Assembly (NCBI RefSeq): GCF_016907695.1
Contig: NZ_JAFBCK010000001.1
Location: forward strand, 6,498,001-6,562,000
Source of the DNA: Actinokineospora baliensis
Lineage (GTDB): Bacteria; Actinomycetota; Actinomycetes; Mycobacteriales; Pseudonocardiaceae
Direction of reading: 5' to 3'
Length of the DNA stretch: 64,000 nt
Positions 54,584 through 63,629 of the stretch are shown here, in pieces. Each line of letters begins with the position of its first letter. The first letter of the stretch is position 1. Under the pieces are notes generated by a model. That model made no database searches. It saw only the letters and a list, made by a program, of their open reading frames with translations, and was not told the DNA's origin. The position numbers were made by a program, and so were the translations under genes.

Positions 54584-55125
54584 CAGCGCAACCGCATGGG
54601 GATGCCCGCGACCAAGAGGAGCACCTCGTCGCACTGCTCGGCGAGATCGGCGTTAAGGGCGCCCAGCTCGTCGCGGAAGAGGCGCCCAGCGCTGGTAGAG
54701 GGAACGACTCCCAAGCCGACCTCCGCGGAGACCAACACCAGGCGCGCTCGGCAGGCGGCCACCGCCGCAACCAAGTCGTCGCGAGCTGCCTTCGGACGGG
54801 TCGCGCGGTCCCAGCCGGTGTCGTCGAGGGCGCCGGTGAGCCAAGTGGCGATGTCGTCGACCAGGACCGGTGGGCTGTGGAGGTGGGCTTCCCGCAGGTG
54901 GTCGCCGAGGTCCGCGGTGGCGGGGACCTCGACGGTGCGCCAGTGGGCAGGCCTGCGGGCGACGTGCTCGGCGATGCGCGCGGACCACTCGGCGTCGCCG
55001 GGGTCGCGGCGCGCGGTGGCCAGGTAGTCGACGGGGGTGTCGCCGCGCAGCAGCCCTTCGGCGTGGGCGGACTTGCCGGAGCGGGTCCCGCCGAGCACCA
55101 GCGTCCGGCGGGGCTGGGTCTGCAT
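54583..55125 (-). CDS. cobU: Adenosylcobinamide kinase / guanylyltransferase
   Basis: 180 residues from ATG 55125. P-loop GGTRSGKSAHAE at residues 12-23, the guanylyl-acceptor region with EHVARRPAHWRTVEVP (His and the RRP motif of the family), VLVDDIATWLTG as Walker B, and VSAEVGLGVVPSTSAGRLFRD. The enzyme phosphorylates adenosylcobinamide and then transfers GMP to it, giving the substrate of CobS. First gene of a cobU-cobS operon. It diverges from cobF with only about 50 bp between start codons, so the two promoters overlap. Confidence 0.95.
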   Translation of the reverse strand: MQTQPRRTLVLGGTRSGKSAHAEGLLRGDTPVDYLATARRDPGDAEWSARIAEHVARRPAHWRTVEVPATADLGDHLREAHLHSPPVLVDDIATWLTGALDDTGWDRATRPKAARDDLVAAVAACRARLVLVSAEVGLGVVPSTSAGRLFRDELGALNADLAEQCDEVLLLVAGIPMRLR

Positions 55126-55164
55126 GCCGCCATCCTGTCATCCGGCTGTCCGAACACCGCCGGT

Positions 55165-55170
55165 TAGGGT
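55165..55170 (+). promoter_or_regulatory. Putative -10 box for leaderless cobF mRNA
   Basis: TAGGGT fits TANNNT and ends 6 nt before the cobF ATG; no Shine-Dalgarno is present. Same geometry as at the 2OG oxygenase gene. No cobalamin riboswitch can fit in the roughly 50-bp cobU-cobF gap. Confidence 0.4.
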
Positions 55171-55176
55171 CTGGGC

Positions 55177-55956
55177 ATGGACACGAGGCGCGTGGAGATC
55201 ATCGGGATCGGGGCGGGTGACCCCGGGCACGTGACGGTGGCCGCGGTGGCCGCGTTGAACCGGGCCGACGTGTTCTTCTTCCTCGACAAGCCGGACGCGG
55301 CCGGGGAGCTCTCCGACCTGCGCCAGGCCATCCTGGACGCGCACGTGCCCGGTGGCGGGTACCGGCTCGCCCGGGTGCCGGATCCGCAGCGGCTGCGCAC
55401 GGAGGCCGGGTACGGCGAGGCGGTCGAGGATTGGCGCAAGCGACGCGCTGACGTGTGTGAGCGGCTGCTCGCGGAGCACTTGGCGCCTGGGGAGACCGGG
55501 GCGTTCTTGGTGTGGGGGGATCCCGCGCTCTACGACAGCATCATCTCCGTCGTGGAAGACATCCGCGCGCGAGGAACCATCGACTTCGACATAGAGGTGT
55601 ACGCGGGGATCAGCAGTGTGTCCGCGCTCGCCGCTCGCTGTCACACCACGCTCAACCAGGTAGGTGGAGCGGTGCAGGTGACTACGGGACGGCGGTTGGA
55701 GCAAGCGTGGCCGGACGGGGTCGACGACGTAGTGGTGATGCTGGACGCGCGGGACGCGTACTTGGCCTACGCGGATGACCCGGACGTTCACATCCACTGG
55801 GGCGCCTATGTGGGAACAGCGGACGAGATCATCGTGTCTGGCCCTCTTACCGAGGTGGCCGAGCAGATCCGCCGAACCCGTGAGACCGCCCGGAAGGACA
55901 AGGGCTGGATCATGGACACCTATCTGCTGCGCCGTAAGAAGTCCTCAGTGGACTAG
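55177..55956 (+). CDS. cobF: Precorrin-6A synthase (deacetylating)
   Basis: 259 residues from ATG 55177. A member of the SAM-dependent tetrapyrrole methylase family: IIGIGAGDPGHVTVAAVAAL (glycine-rich N-terminal loop), FFFLDKPD, FLVWGDPALYDS (the GDP loop), EVYAGISSVSALAARCHTTL, and MDTYLLRRK at the end. This order and VWGDPALYDS match CobF, which methylates C1 and deacetylates precorrin-5 in the aerobic cobalamin pathway. CobF marks the aerobic route, consistent with an actinomycete. The last 12 bp overlap the 3' end of the convergent LysR gene. Confidence 0.93.
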   Translation: MDTRRVEIIGIGAGDPGHVTVAAVAALNRADVFFFLDKPDAAGELSDLRQAILDAHVPGGGYRLARVPDPQRLRTEAGYGEAVEDWRKRRADVCERLLAEHLAPGETGAFLVWGDPALYDSIISVVEDIRARGTIDFDIEVYAGISSVSALAARCHTTLNQVGGAVQVTTGRRLEQAWPDGVDDVVVMLDARDAYLAYADDPDVHIHWGAYVGTADEIIVSGPLTEVAEQIRRTRETARKDKGWIMDTYLLRRKKSSVD

Positions 55957-56898
55957 ATGAGCGCGGTGACGTAGGGCGTCGAAGTGGTGTGAGTACTGCT
56001 TCGCGTAAGACCAGTAGGCCCGCATGGCGAAGTCGACGACTGAAGCCATGTGCTCGACTACCGGTCCTTCACGCCGGTAGGCCAAGACGTGGCGCATCTC
56101 GACAGGGCTGCCGGTCAACGGACGGACAACAACGCCATCCCCTGCCCTATAGACCGCTTGACACGCTGTCACTGCGCGGTTGCCAGCCACCAGATCACGG
56201 ATGGACTCGGTACTCGGCGAGGTGTAGCGGACCCTGGGTGTGAACCCGGCGTGCTCACACACGACGTGGAAGCAGTCGGGCCAGCCCGCGCCGTCGGACG
56301 GCGTCATCACCCACGTGCGGTCCGCGAGTTCCGGCAGGTCTATCTCGTCGCGGTCGGCTAAGGGGTCCGATTCCGCCAGCGCTACGAAGATGGGTTCGTG
56401 AGCGATGGTGACGCACTCGATGTCGGCCGTGGATGACAGTTCGTAGCCCGGGTAGTCGACGGTGGCCACCACGTCGAGCCTGCCCGCGCAGATGAGGTCC
56501 CACAGCAGCCTGGGCGAGTACTCCATGGTCAGGCGGATCTCCACACCGGTGAGGCTCTCCACCATCCGCTCCGCGAGCCCGACCGACACGGAACCGACGG
56601 CGCCGCCCAGAGCGATCACCGGTGCGGTCGCGTCGAAGTAGCGCTCGGCGCCGCAGTGCAGGTCGGCGACGCTGTGCAGGATGGCGCGCGACCGCGACAG
56701 CACGAACTGCCCGACCACGGTCGGTTCGACGCCGCGGGCGCCCCGGGTGAACAGGGCGGTACCGATCTCGGTCTCGACGCGCCGGAGCCGGGCGGTGAGG
56801 GCGGGCTGCGAGAGCCCCAACACCGTGGCGGCCTTGGTGAGGCTGCCCGTATCGGCGATGACGCAGATCGTCCGCAGATGGCGCAACTCCAAGTCCAT
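55945..56898 (-). CDS. LysR-family transcriptional regulator
   Basis: 317 residues from ATG 56898. The N-terminal winged helix (residues 1-60: ELRHLRTICVIADTGSLTKA, ATVLGLSQPALTARLRRVE) is canonical LysR. The effector-binding part follows, with two Rossmann-like lobes (VGSVSVGLAERMVE, EPIFVALAESDPLADRDEID, GNRAVTACQAVYRAGDGVVV). LysR proteins usually control a divergently placed gene, which here is the M64 peptidase across 161 bp. The inducer is unknown. Its 3' end overlaps the convergent cobF by 12 bp. Confidence 0.9.
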   Translation of the reverse strand: MDLELRHLRTICVIADTGSLTKAATVLGLSQPALTARLRRVETEIGTALFTRGARGVEPTVVGQFVLSRSRAILHSVADLHCGAERYFDATAPVIALGGAVGSVSVGLAERMVESLTGVEIRLTMEYSPRLLWDLICAGRLDVVATVDYPGYELSSTADIECVTIAHEPIFVALAESDPLADRDEIDLPELADRTWVMTPSDGAGWPDCFHVVCEHAGFTPRVRYTSPSTESIRDLVAGNRAVTACQAVYRAGDGVVVRPLTGSPVEMRHVLAYRREGPVVEHMASVVDFAMRAYWSYAKQYSHHFDALRHRAHLVH

Positions 56899-57059
56899 CC
56901 GCTGAGCCTAGGTCTGGCGCACCCGGGCGTTCAACAGATCGGGGGGTCACTCATAAAAACGGGTTATGCAAGCTGTGATTACCCGGGTGCTCGGCGTGCG
57001 GGCGACAGTGGGCGGGCTCTGCGCACGTCCCTGCGCTTCCCTGCCTGAAACGGAGCACC

Positions 57060-58046
57060 ATGCGCACGAAATCCCTGCTCGCCGCAGCAGCGGCGGCCGG
57101 TGTCGCCGCGGCCGTCGTGGTCGCGGTGCAGCCCGCCGCCACCGCGGCTCCCCCAGCGGCGCCCGCCCCGCCCAACACGGTCGTCAAGGAGGTCTTCTCC
57201 CCAGACGGCAAGATCACCCGGGCGCGGGTGGCCGCGCCGGTGGCCACCGCCGCCCCGCTCGCCGCGGTGAGCGCCGATGTCGTCACCATCCAGAACGCGG
57301 GCCCCTCCAGTTCGAAGTTCGACCTCGTCTTCGTCGGCGACGGCTACACCGCCGCGCAGATGGCGACCTACCACCAGCACGTGGTCAACCGCTGGAACGA
57401 GCTGATCCAGGTCGAGCCGTTCAAGTCGATGAAGAACTCGTTCAACGTGTGGCAGGTCAACGTGGTGTCCACGCAGTCCGGTGTGGACAACGACCCGAGC
57501 AAGGGGGTCAGCCGCAGCACCGCGCTGGACATGTACTTCTGGTGCGGGGACATGGAGCGGTTGCTGTGCGTCAACGAGACCAAGGCCAAGCAGTACGCCG
57601 CCTTGGCGCCGGGCGCCGACCAGGTCCTCGCGGTGGCCAACAGCACCAAGTACGGCGGCGCGGGCGGCGGTGTCGCGACCTCCTCGGGCGGCAACGCGCA
57701 GTCCGGCCAGATCGCGACGCACGAGCTCGGGCACTCCATCGGCGGGCTCGCCGACGAGTACGACTACCCCAACGACCTCTACACGGGTGCGGAGCCGCGT
57801 GAGGTCAACGTCTCCACCTACACAAGTGCGACGATGTCGCGCTACCGCGTGAAGTGGTACTCCTACCTGGGCAAGACGTCCCCTGACGGCGGCGTCATCG
57901 GCACCTACCAGGGTGGCTACTACTACAAGCGCGGCGTGTACCGCCCAACGGAGAACTCGCTCATGCGCAGCCTTGGACGTCCGTTCAACCTGATCGGGTT
58001 GGACGTCATGAAGGCCGCTATCGCGCGAAAGGCTCCTGCCCGCTAG
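57060..58046 (+). CDS. Secreted M64-family metallopeptidase
   Basis: 328 residues from ATG 57060 (CGGAGC upstream). Signal peptide RTKSLLAAAAAAGVAAAVVV, then an Ala/Pro-rich propeptide. The peptidase M64 (IgA-peptidase-like) domain begins near SKFDLVFVGDGYTAAQM, and the zinc motif HELGHSIGGLADEY lies at about residue 220, with both His, the Glu and the downstream Asp/Glu present. Later YRPTENSLMRSLGRPFN is also family-typical. M64 members in soil actinomycetes are extracellular endopeptidases; the IgA role is from pathogens and need not apply. Divergent from the LysR regulator, its likely controller. Confidence 0.9.
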   Translation: MRTKSLLAAAAAAGVAAAVVVAVQPAATAAPPAAPAPPNTVVKEVFSPDGKITRARVAAPVATAAPLAAVSADVVTIQNAGPSSSKFDLVFVGDGYTAAQMATYHQHVVNRWNELIQVEPFKSMKNSFNVWQVNVVSTQSGVDNDPSKGVSRSTALDMYFWCGDMERLLCVNETKAKQYAALAPGADQVLAVANSTKYGGAGGGVATSSGGNAQSGQIATHELGHSIGGLADEYDYPNDLYTGAEPREVNVSTYTSATMSRYRVKWYSYLGKTSPDGGVIGTYQGGYYYKRGVYRPTENSLMRSLGRPFNLIGLDVMKAAIARKAPAR

Positions 58047-58096
58047 CAGCCGCCGGCCGCGGGCTCACTACGCCAGCCCGCGGCCGGCGCCTCCTC

Positions 58097-59041
58097 TTAT
58101 TCCCATTCCCACCTGATCCCATGAACGCCTGGGGGTGCATCCGGGATGGCGATGTGAGTGGTCATGCTGGGCCCTATAGGAAGCTCGCCGTCGATAGACG
58201 ACAGGCCTGCGGGGCTCTTGTAGTAGCGGTAGCACCGGACAGGAACCTGAGCGGCGTCGAACGAGACCTGTAGGACCAGTTGTCGCGCTGGGGTGCGCAG
58301 TCCGTACTGGGAGTAGTCGGTCGCGGGAGGCGGGCCTTCGTAACCGATGTCGAAGGAGTAGACGTAGGTCTCGCCCGACCTGAGGGGGTAGTCGAAGCGG
58401 AGTTCGACGGCGAGCAGTTCGCTGTCGGGGTCCGTGCGGGCTCGGGCGGGACGGCAGCACCGGGTGTCGATGACGGTGGGTTGGTGCCCTTCACCGTCTT
58501 GGGGGTGGAAGAAGCTGACCCAGCGGTCGACCCCGTTGACCCGGGCCGTGGCGACGATCTCGGTGCGCACTAGGCGCTCGGTGCGGTCCGGGCCGATGTG
58601 GACGTGCTGGTGCAGCGACATCAACGCCAGCCGGTTGTTCCCGATGAGGTCTATGCCGTCACAGGACTCTATGGCCGCCGGGGAGAGGTCCAATGCGGTG
58701 GCGAGCCCGGCCGCGGTGTCCTCCGGCGAGCGGGGACGCACCGGGGTCAGTAGCCGCTCTAAGGCGGCGCGGGGCAGGCCCAGGCTGTCTTCGAGTGCGC
58801 GCACGGCGCGGATCGACCGGTCGCCGTCCGGGCGGCGGCCGCCCCGGCGCCAGTAGCTGAGCGTCGCTTGGCTGACGGTGGCACCGCGCAGGGCAACCCG
58901 GCGCTGGACGGCTTCCAGGCTGAGGCCGCGGCGGCGGATGGCCAGGTCGAGTGCGCGGTCGAACGGTCCGGCGCGCAGCGCGGCGGCCAGCTCGGCCGAC
59001 AGGTCCTCCCCGTCATCGGTGATCGACGCGGCCATCGTCAC
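58097..59041 (-). CDS. XRE-like helix-turn-helix regulator with C-terminal sensor-like domain
   Basis: 314 residues from GTG 59041 (GAGGAG 6 nt upstream; ATG 59035 is the alternative). Residues about 25-100 form a lambda-repressor-like HTH (LDLAIRRRGLSLEAVQRRVA, TVSQATLSYWRRGGRRPDGD). The C-terminal about 190 residues are beta-rich, with IVATARVNGVDRWVSFFHP, a Cys-Cys pair in DTRCCRPARA, and YVYSFDIGYEGPPP. This layout is seen in uncharacterised actinobacterial regulators; the ligand is unknown. Monocistronic, next to the end of the ECF operon and convergent with the M64 peptidase. Confidence 0.75.
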   Translation of the reverse strand: MTMAASITDDGEDLSAELAAALRAGPFDRALDLAIRRRGLSLEAVQRRVALRGATVSQATLSYWRRGGRRPDGDRSIRAVRALEDSLGLPRAALERLLTPVRPRSPEDTAAGLATALDLSPAAIESCDGIDLIGNNRLALMSLHQHVHIGPDRTERLVRTEIVATARVNGVDRWVSFFHPQDGEGHQPTVIDTRCCRPARARTDPDSELLAVELRFDYPLRSGETYVYSFDIGYEGPPPATDYSQYGLRTPARQLVLQVSFDAAQVPVRCYRYYKSPAGLSSIDGELPIGPSMTTHIAIPDAPPGVHGIRWEWE

Positions 59042-59174
59042 GGTGCGCTCCTCGATCGGTGCTGGTGTCCACACAGCATGGGCGCACCGCGGTTGCCCGC
59101 TCAAGGGCCGAACCCGGGAAGCAATACACCGAATTGACCTGGCCGCCGCGACGCGACGGCCAGGCAACCGGGTT

Positions 59175-60188
59175 TCAGCAGGCCAGCGTGGGTACCGCCG
59201 AGGTCGACCCCGCCGAGGACAGCGTCGCGAGTGGACGACCGCGCAACGCGACGACGGCCTCCGGGGTGGCCCGGGCCGCGGTGGCGGTGACGAAGCCGCT
59301 CGCGTCGTAGGCGATGGCGCCGCGGTCGGTGACCGGGCCCGCGCAGGTGACGCGCAGGTTCAGCAGAAAGCCGCGGGCGCGCAGCCCCGGCAACGGCCGA
59401 CCACCCACCTGGAACGCCTGCAGGGCGAGCGCGGTGCTGTTGGCGTTCGGGGTTCCGGTGCCCGGGCCCGCGGCGACGCCGCCGCCGGGCTGCTGGCGCC
59501 CGACGAGCCAGTTCACCGCGGTGTGGACGGGGCGGCGGGCCGCGACGAGGGCTTGGACCGCGAACCCAGTGGCGTCGGTGTCGCTGACGCAGGTCGGTTG
59601 ACCCAGGGCGACCGGGTAGCCACCGTCGGCGCACTGCGCGGCGACGAGGTAGTCGACGGCCTGGGTCGGCGCGCCCGCGGCGGTGCGGCTGAGAGTGACG
59701 ACGGCCAGTGACTGCGTGATGGTGTTGCTGTAGTCGCCCCAGGCGGAGACGTCGGAGAACCGGCCGCTCGGCGCCTGCAGGGAACGCAGCTGAGCGATGA
59801 GGTCCACTCCGCCGAACGCGGCGGGGTTGCCGCCGCGGACCTGGACGGCCAGGGCGGTCTTGGCGGTGGCACCCGCGTAGGCGTCACCGTCAGTGCCGAT
59901 GTAGCTACCGAGGTTCTCGGGACGGGCGAGCCAGTTGAGCGCGGCGGCACCGTGGCCGTTGCCCGTGCCGCTGGCCGCCAGGGCGAGCACGACGTCGATG
60001 GTGAGGCCGTGGTCGGGGTACGAGACACCGTCGAACTCGGTGACCATGTGGTCGCCGTCGACCAGTTGACGAGCGAGCCAGCCCGCGGCTGCCTGGGCCG
60101 GGACGACTGTGGGCGCGGCCGCGGCGTTGGGCACCGCGATGACCGAGACGGCGCAAGCGATCGCCAGCGCCAGGGTCCTACGTCTCAT
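59175..60188 (-). CDS. Secreted alpha/alpha-barrel protein, transcobalamin-like candidate
   Basis: 337 residues from ATG 60188 (AGGA upstream), overlapping the S-component stop by 4 bp. Signal peptide MRRRTLALAIACAVSVIAVP. The mature protein is a series of alpha-hairpin repeats of the prenyltransferase/squalene-cyclase type (AAGWLARQLVDGDHM, LNWLARPENLGSYIG, DYLVAAQCADGGYPVAL, VNWLVGRQQPGGGVAAG, STALALQAFQVGGRP). Three Cys. The catalytic Asp-rich motif of squalene cyclases is absent. Vertebrate intrinsic factor and transcobalamin use the same barrel to hold B12. As the last gene of an ECF transporter operon near cob genes, an extracellular cobalamin-binding role is a fair inference, not proven. 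Confidence 0.75.
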   Translation of the reverse strand: MRRRTLALAIACAVSVIAVPNAAAAPTVVPAQAAAGWLARQLVDGDHMVTEFDGVSYPDHGLTIDVVLALAASGTGNGHGAAALNWLARPENLGSYIGTDGDAYAGATAKTALAVQVRGGNPAAFGGVDLIAQLRSLQAPSGRFSDVSAWGDYSNTITQSLAVVTLSRTAAGAPTQAVDYLVAAQCADGGYPVALGQPTCVSDTDATGFAVQALVAARRPVHTAVNWLVGRQQPGGGVAAGPGTGTPNANSTALALQAFQVGGRPLPGLRARGFLLNLRVTCAGPVTDRGAIAYDASGFVTATAARATPEAVVALRGRPLATLSSAGSTSAVPTLAC

Positions 60189-60973
60189 GCGAGTTCCTCT
60201 CTTGTGGGGTGGAAGCGGGCACGGCGGGCAGCTCGCCGGAACACGCGCAGCAGCACGGGTCCGGTGGCGAGCACGAGGACAACGGTGGTGATGGCACGAC
60301 CGATGTCCCAGCCGAGTGAGGTGGCCAGGGAGAACAGGAAGAGCCGGGTGAGGTTGTCGGCGATCGGGTCACCGGGCACGAAGGACAGCGTCGTCCCGGA
60401 CCCCAGCGCGAACGGCCAGAACGACAGGTTCAGCAGCAAGCCGTAGAGCAGTCCGGCGATGGCGCCGTAGCAGGCGAGCATGACCAGTTCGAGGCGCCCG
60501 TTCACCTTGGGCAGCAGTCCCGCGCCCAACGCGACCCAGGCGGAGCCGAGCATCTGGTAGGGCAGCCACGGCCCGACGCCACCGGTGAGCAGCGCGGAGG
60601 CGAACAGCGTCGTGTTGCCGAGGACGAACCCGAACCCCGGCCCGAAGACCCGGCCTGCCAACACCATCAGGAAGAAGATCGTCTCGATGCCCGCGGTGCC
60701 CGCGCCCAGCGGTCGTAGTGCGGCACCTAGCGCGCTTAAGACACCGAGCATCGCGACGGCTTTGGCGTCCATTCCGCCGTCCGCGAGTTCCGCGAGGACT
60801 ACGGCGAGCGCGACGGGTAGGAGCAGTGCGAACACAAGAGGTGCGTCACGCCCGTGCGCGATGCCCACCCCGGGGTCGACGACTAGTGGCCAACAGAATG
60901 CGACCACGCCCATCACCGCGGAGAGCGCTAGCGCCACCGCCGACCGCGGCCCGATTCTTACCGGCGTGTTCAT
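60185..60973 (-). CDS. ECF transporter S component (substrate-binding membrane subunit)
   Basis: 262 residues from ATG 60973, overlapping both neighbours by 4 bp (ATGA), so tightly coupled. About six to seven membrane segments (SAVALALSAVMGVVAFCWPL, PLVFALLLPVALAVVLAELA, FFLMVLAGRVFGPGFGFVLG). The RVFGPGFGFVLGNTTLFASA and LLTGGVGPWLPYQMLGSAW motifs match S components of the CbrT/cobalamin-type branch annotated as energy-coupling factor substrate-specific component. Works with the A and T subunits encoded just upstream. Substrate specificity is inferred from context. One TTA codon. Confidence 0.88.
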   Translation of the reverse strand: MNTPVRIGPRSAVALALSAVMGVVAFCWPLVVDPGVGIAHGRDAPLVFALLLPVALAVVLAELADGGMDAKAVAMLGVLSALGAALRPLGAGTAGIETIFFLMVLAGRVFGPGFGFVLGNTTLFASALLTGGVGPWLPYQMLGSAWVALGAGLLPKVNGRLELVMLACYGAIAGLLYGLLLNLSFWPFALGSGTTLSFVPGDPIADNLTRLFLFSLATSLGWDIGRAITTVVLVLATGPVLLRVFRRAARRARFHPTREELA

Positions 60974-62571
60974 AGAGCCGCCAAAGCGGTCTTAACCGCA
61001 GCGACCGTGAGCCATGGCTGTGGGGCGAGAACTTTGGCAACCTGCGGCGCGAAGACCGGCGACGCGGTGACGACCTGTTCCACTGGGCCGTCCGCGACCA
61101 CCTCACCATCGGCGAGGACAACAACCCGCTCCGCTGCTTCGGCGACGAACTCGACATCGTGGGTGGCAAGGACAATGGCGTGCCCTGCACGGGCGAGCGT
61201 GCGTAAGGCGTCTGCCAACCGGCTCTTAGCGGGGTAGTCCAGACCTCGGGTCGGCTCGTCTAGCAGCAAGACAGTAGGGCGTGGGGTCAACGCGATGGCG
61301 AGCACCAAGGCAAGGCGCTGTCCCTCGGAGAGATCACGCGGGTGGATGTCGTCGGGGATGCCGGGGGCCAAGTCGTCGAGCAGCACACGGCACGTGCCGT
61401 CAGGGCTCCCGGACTCGCTGTCGGCTTGCGCGCACTCCGCGGCGACGGTGTGCAGGTAGAGCAGGTCTGACGGCTGCTGGGGCACTAGGCCGATCTTCGT
61501 GCGCCGGGCCGGGGGATTGAGCGCGGCGGGGTCCTGTCCCTCGATGTCGACGGTGCCCGAGGCTCGTTTGCCGCTGCCTTGCAGAGCCCACAACAGGCTC
61601 GACTTGCCGGAGCCGTTGCGTCCCATCACCGCCACTCGCTCCCCCGCCGACACGGTCAACGTCACGTCCCGTACGGCGGGCGTCTTGCCGTACCGGACGG
61701 AGACGGCCTTCGCCGCCAAGAGCTCCCGGTCGAGCACGGCCTCGGTCACCGGCGGAATCACGTCGCGCAAACGTTCGCGCAAGGGTCCAGCGAGTCGACG
61801 AGCGTCTCGAATGGACACTGGCGGCGGGGTCCAGCCCGCGAGTTGACCCAGCCGCACCACGGGTGGCGCGACGGGAGCGTCCGCGAGAACGGGGCCGGGA
61901 TCGCCGATCACCGGAGCCGCCCCACCGCCGGGTAGCCACACGACGCGGTCGGCGTACTGGGCGACGCGTTCCAGCCGGTGCTCGGCGATGACCACGGTCA
62001 TGGCCAGGTCGTGCACGAGGCGGTGGACAGCGGCCAGGACGTCTTCGGCGGCTCCGGGGTCCAGGGCCGAGGTGGGTTCGTCGAGCACGAGGATCCGGGG
62101 GTGCGCGGTCAGGGCCGCGCCGATCGCCACCCGTTGCTGCTGCCCGCCGGACAGCGACGCCAGCGGCCGGTCCCGGAGGTCGGCCAGCCCCAGCAGGTCG
62201 ACCGTCTCCTCCACGCGCTTGCGCATGGTGGCGGCGGGGATCGCGAGTGACTCCATCGAGTAGGCGAGTTCCTCTTCAACGGTGTCGGTGACGAAACCCG
62301 CGACGGGATCTTGGCCGACCATCCCGACCACGTCCGCCAACTCCCGCGGCGGGTTGGTGGCGGTGTCGCGCCCGTCAACGAGGACGCGGCCGGTGAGCGC
62401 GCCACCGGTGAAGTGCGGAACGAGTCCGTTGACGGCACGCAGAAGGGTGGACTTGCCCGCGCCGGTACCGCCGACGATCAGGCACAGCTCCCCTTCTGGG
62501 ATCTCCAGGTCGACATCGACCAGCACGGGCACATCCGCGTAGGCGATCGTCACGTGCTCGAATCGGATCAC
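60970..62571 (-). CDS. ECF transporter ATPase, two fused ABC domains
   Basis: 533 residues from GTG 62571 (AGGAGG 7 nt upstream; the GTGA overlaps the T-component stop by 4 bp). Two ABC ATPase domains lie in one chain. The first has Walker A GGTGAGKSTLL, signature LSGGQQQR, Walker B ILVLDEPTSALD and IAEHRLERV. The second has Walker A GRNGSGKSSLL, the variant signature LSEGQRLA, and VLLLDEPTRGLD. The Q-loop of the first (GMVGQDP) and second (GLVPQQP) are intact. This is the fused EcfA-EcfA' form that energises the S and T components. Confidence 0.95.
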   Translation of the reverse strand: MIRFEHVTIAYADVPVLVDVDLEIPEGELCLIVGGTGAGKSTLLRAVNGLVPHFTGGALTGRVLVDGRDTATNPPRELADVVGMVGQDPVAGFVTDTVEEELAYSMESLAIPAATMRKRVEETVDLLGLADLRDRPLASLSGGQQQRVAIGAALTAHPRILVLDEPTSALDPGAAEDVLAAVHRLVHDLAMTVVIAEHRLERVAQYADRVVWLPGGGAAPVIGDPGPVLADAPVAPPVVRLGQLAGWTPPPVSIRDARRLAGPLRERLRDVIPPVTEAVLDRELLAAKAVSVRYGKTPAVRDVTLTVSAGERVAVMGRNGSGKSSLLWALQGSGKRASGTVDIEGQDPAALNPPARRTKIGLVPQQPSDLLYLHTVAAECAQADSESGSPDGTCRVLLDDLAPGIPDDIHPRDLSEGQRLALVLAIALTPRPTVLLLDEPTRGLDYPAKSRLADALRTLARAGHAIVLATHDVEFVAEAAERVVVLADGEVVADGPVEQVVTASPVFAPQVAKVLAPQPWLTVAAVKTALAAL

Positions 62572-63629
62572 GAGCGCGCCTCCTGGCGTGTGAGAAGCAC
62601 CGGCAGCAGGGCGGCCAAGACACCGATCACGGGCACCAGCGGTACCTCCGGCGCGGACAGTGGAACGGTGGACGGGATCAGCGAGAGATCCCCGAACGCC
62701 TCCGCGAGCACTGCTGTCGCACCAGCGATCGCGCCGGAGGCAGCGATGAGAACTGACGGCACCGTCCACCGGTCGGGCCTATAGCGGGTGCGGCTCAGGC
62801 GCCGGGAACCCAGCACCAATCCGGCACCAGCGAGCACGACTCCCACTAGGAGAACCGGTACACCTACGAACGCGGGAGCCTGCGCATCTAAGAGGCCGTA
62901 AGCGCCTACGCAGAGACCTATAAGGCCGCCGAGTACGAGCACGGCTGTTGTCACGCGAGTCCGTTTCGGTAGGCCCGCGGTGCGGCCGTATCCGCGGGAG
63001 TCCATCGCAGCAGCGAGGTGCAGTGACCGGTCCAGCGCGTCTTCCAACACCGGCACGAGCAGAGTCCGCACCGCGTTGCGCCCACGGACAGCGTCACCGC
63101 GCAACGCTCTAGCCCGCCGCACCGCCCTAGCCGATACCGCGAGCTGCGGCGCCACGGTCAAAGCGACCACCACTGCCGCACTGACCTCATAGAGAGCGGC
63201 CGGGACCGACTTGAGCAGGCGGCGCGGATCAGCAAGCGCGTTGGCAGCGCCCACGCAGCAGAGAAGGGTGGCCAGCTGAAGTCCTTGGTAGAGGGCATAG
63301 AGGAGCCCCTCAGCGGTGACGGCGCCGCCCAGCCGGATCCCCTTGGCCCAATCCGGCAAGGGCACCTCGGGCAGCGTGAACAGCACTGTGGGTCCTGTGA
63401 TGCCTCCGACGAGGATGGAGAACACGAGGCGGATGGCGATGACGAGGAGCCCGAACTTCAGGAACATGCCGTACGCCGAAGACCAAGGCGCGTTCGACCG
63501 GCAGTGCACGGCGACAAACCCGGCGACCGCGAGGATCACCGCCAACAGGACCGGATTGGTGGTGCGGCTGGCCGCAACCGCCAATCCGAGCGCCCACAAC
63601 CACCAGGCGCCGGAGTGGGGTGGGCGCAC
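62568..63629 (-). CDS. ECF transporter T component (transmembrane coupling subunit)
   Basis: 353 residues from GTG 63629, overlapping the stop of the preceding gene by one base (TAGTG). N-terminal membrane segments (LWALGLAVAASRTTNPVLLA, MFLKFGLLVIAIRLVFSIL), then the two coupling-helix motifs of EcfT: an Ala-Arg-containing segment ARAVRRARALRGD and AAMDSRGYGRTAG, which contact the ATPases. It has an extra C-terminal hydrophobic region, so it is longer than the usual 250-270 residues. Second visible gene of the operon. Confidence 0.92.
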   Translation of the reverse strand: MRPPHSGAWWLWALGLAVAASRTTNPVLLAVILAVAGFVAVHCRSNAPWSSAYGMFLKFGLLVIAIRLVFSILVGGITGPTVLFTLPEVPLPDWAKGIRLGGAVTAEGLLYALYQGLQLATLLCCVGAANALADPRRLLKSVPAALYEVSAAVVVALTVAPQLAVSARAVRRARALRGDAVRGRNAVRTLLVPVLEDALDRSLHLAAAMDSRGYGRTAGLPKRTRVTTAVLVLGGLIGLCVGAYGLLDAQAPAFVGVPVLLVGVVLAGAGLVLGSRRLSRTRYRPDRWTVPSVLIAASGAIAGATAVLAEAFGDLSLIPSTVPLSAPEVPLVPVIGVLAALLPVLLTRQEARS

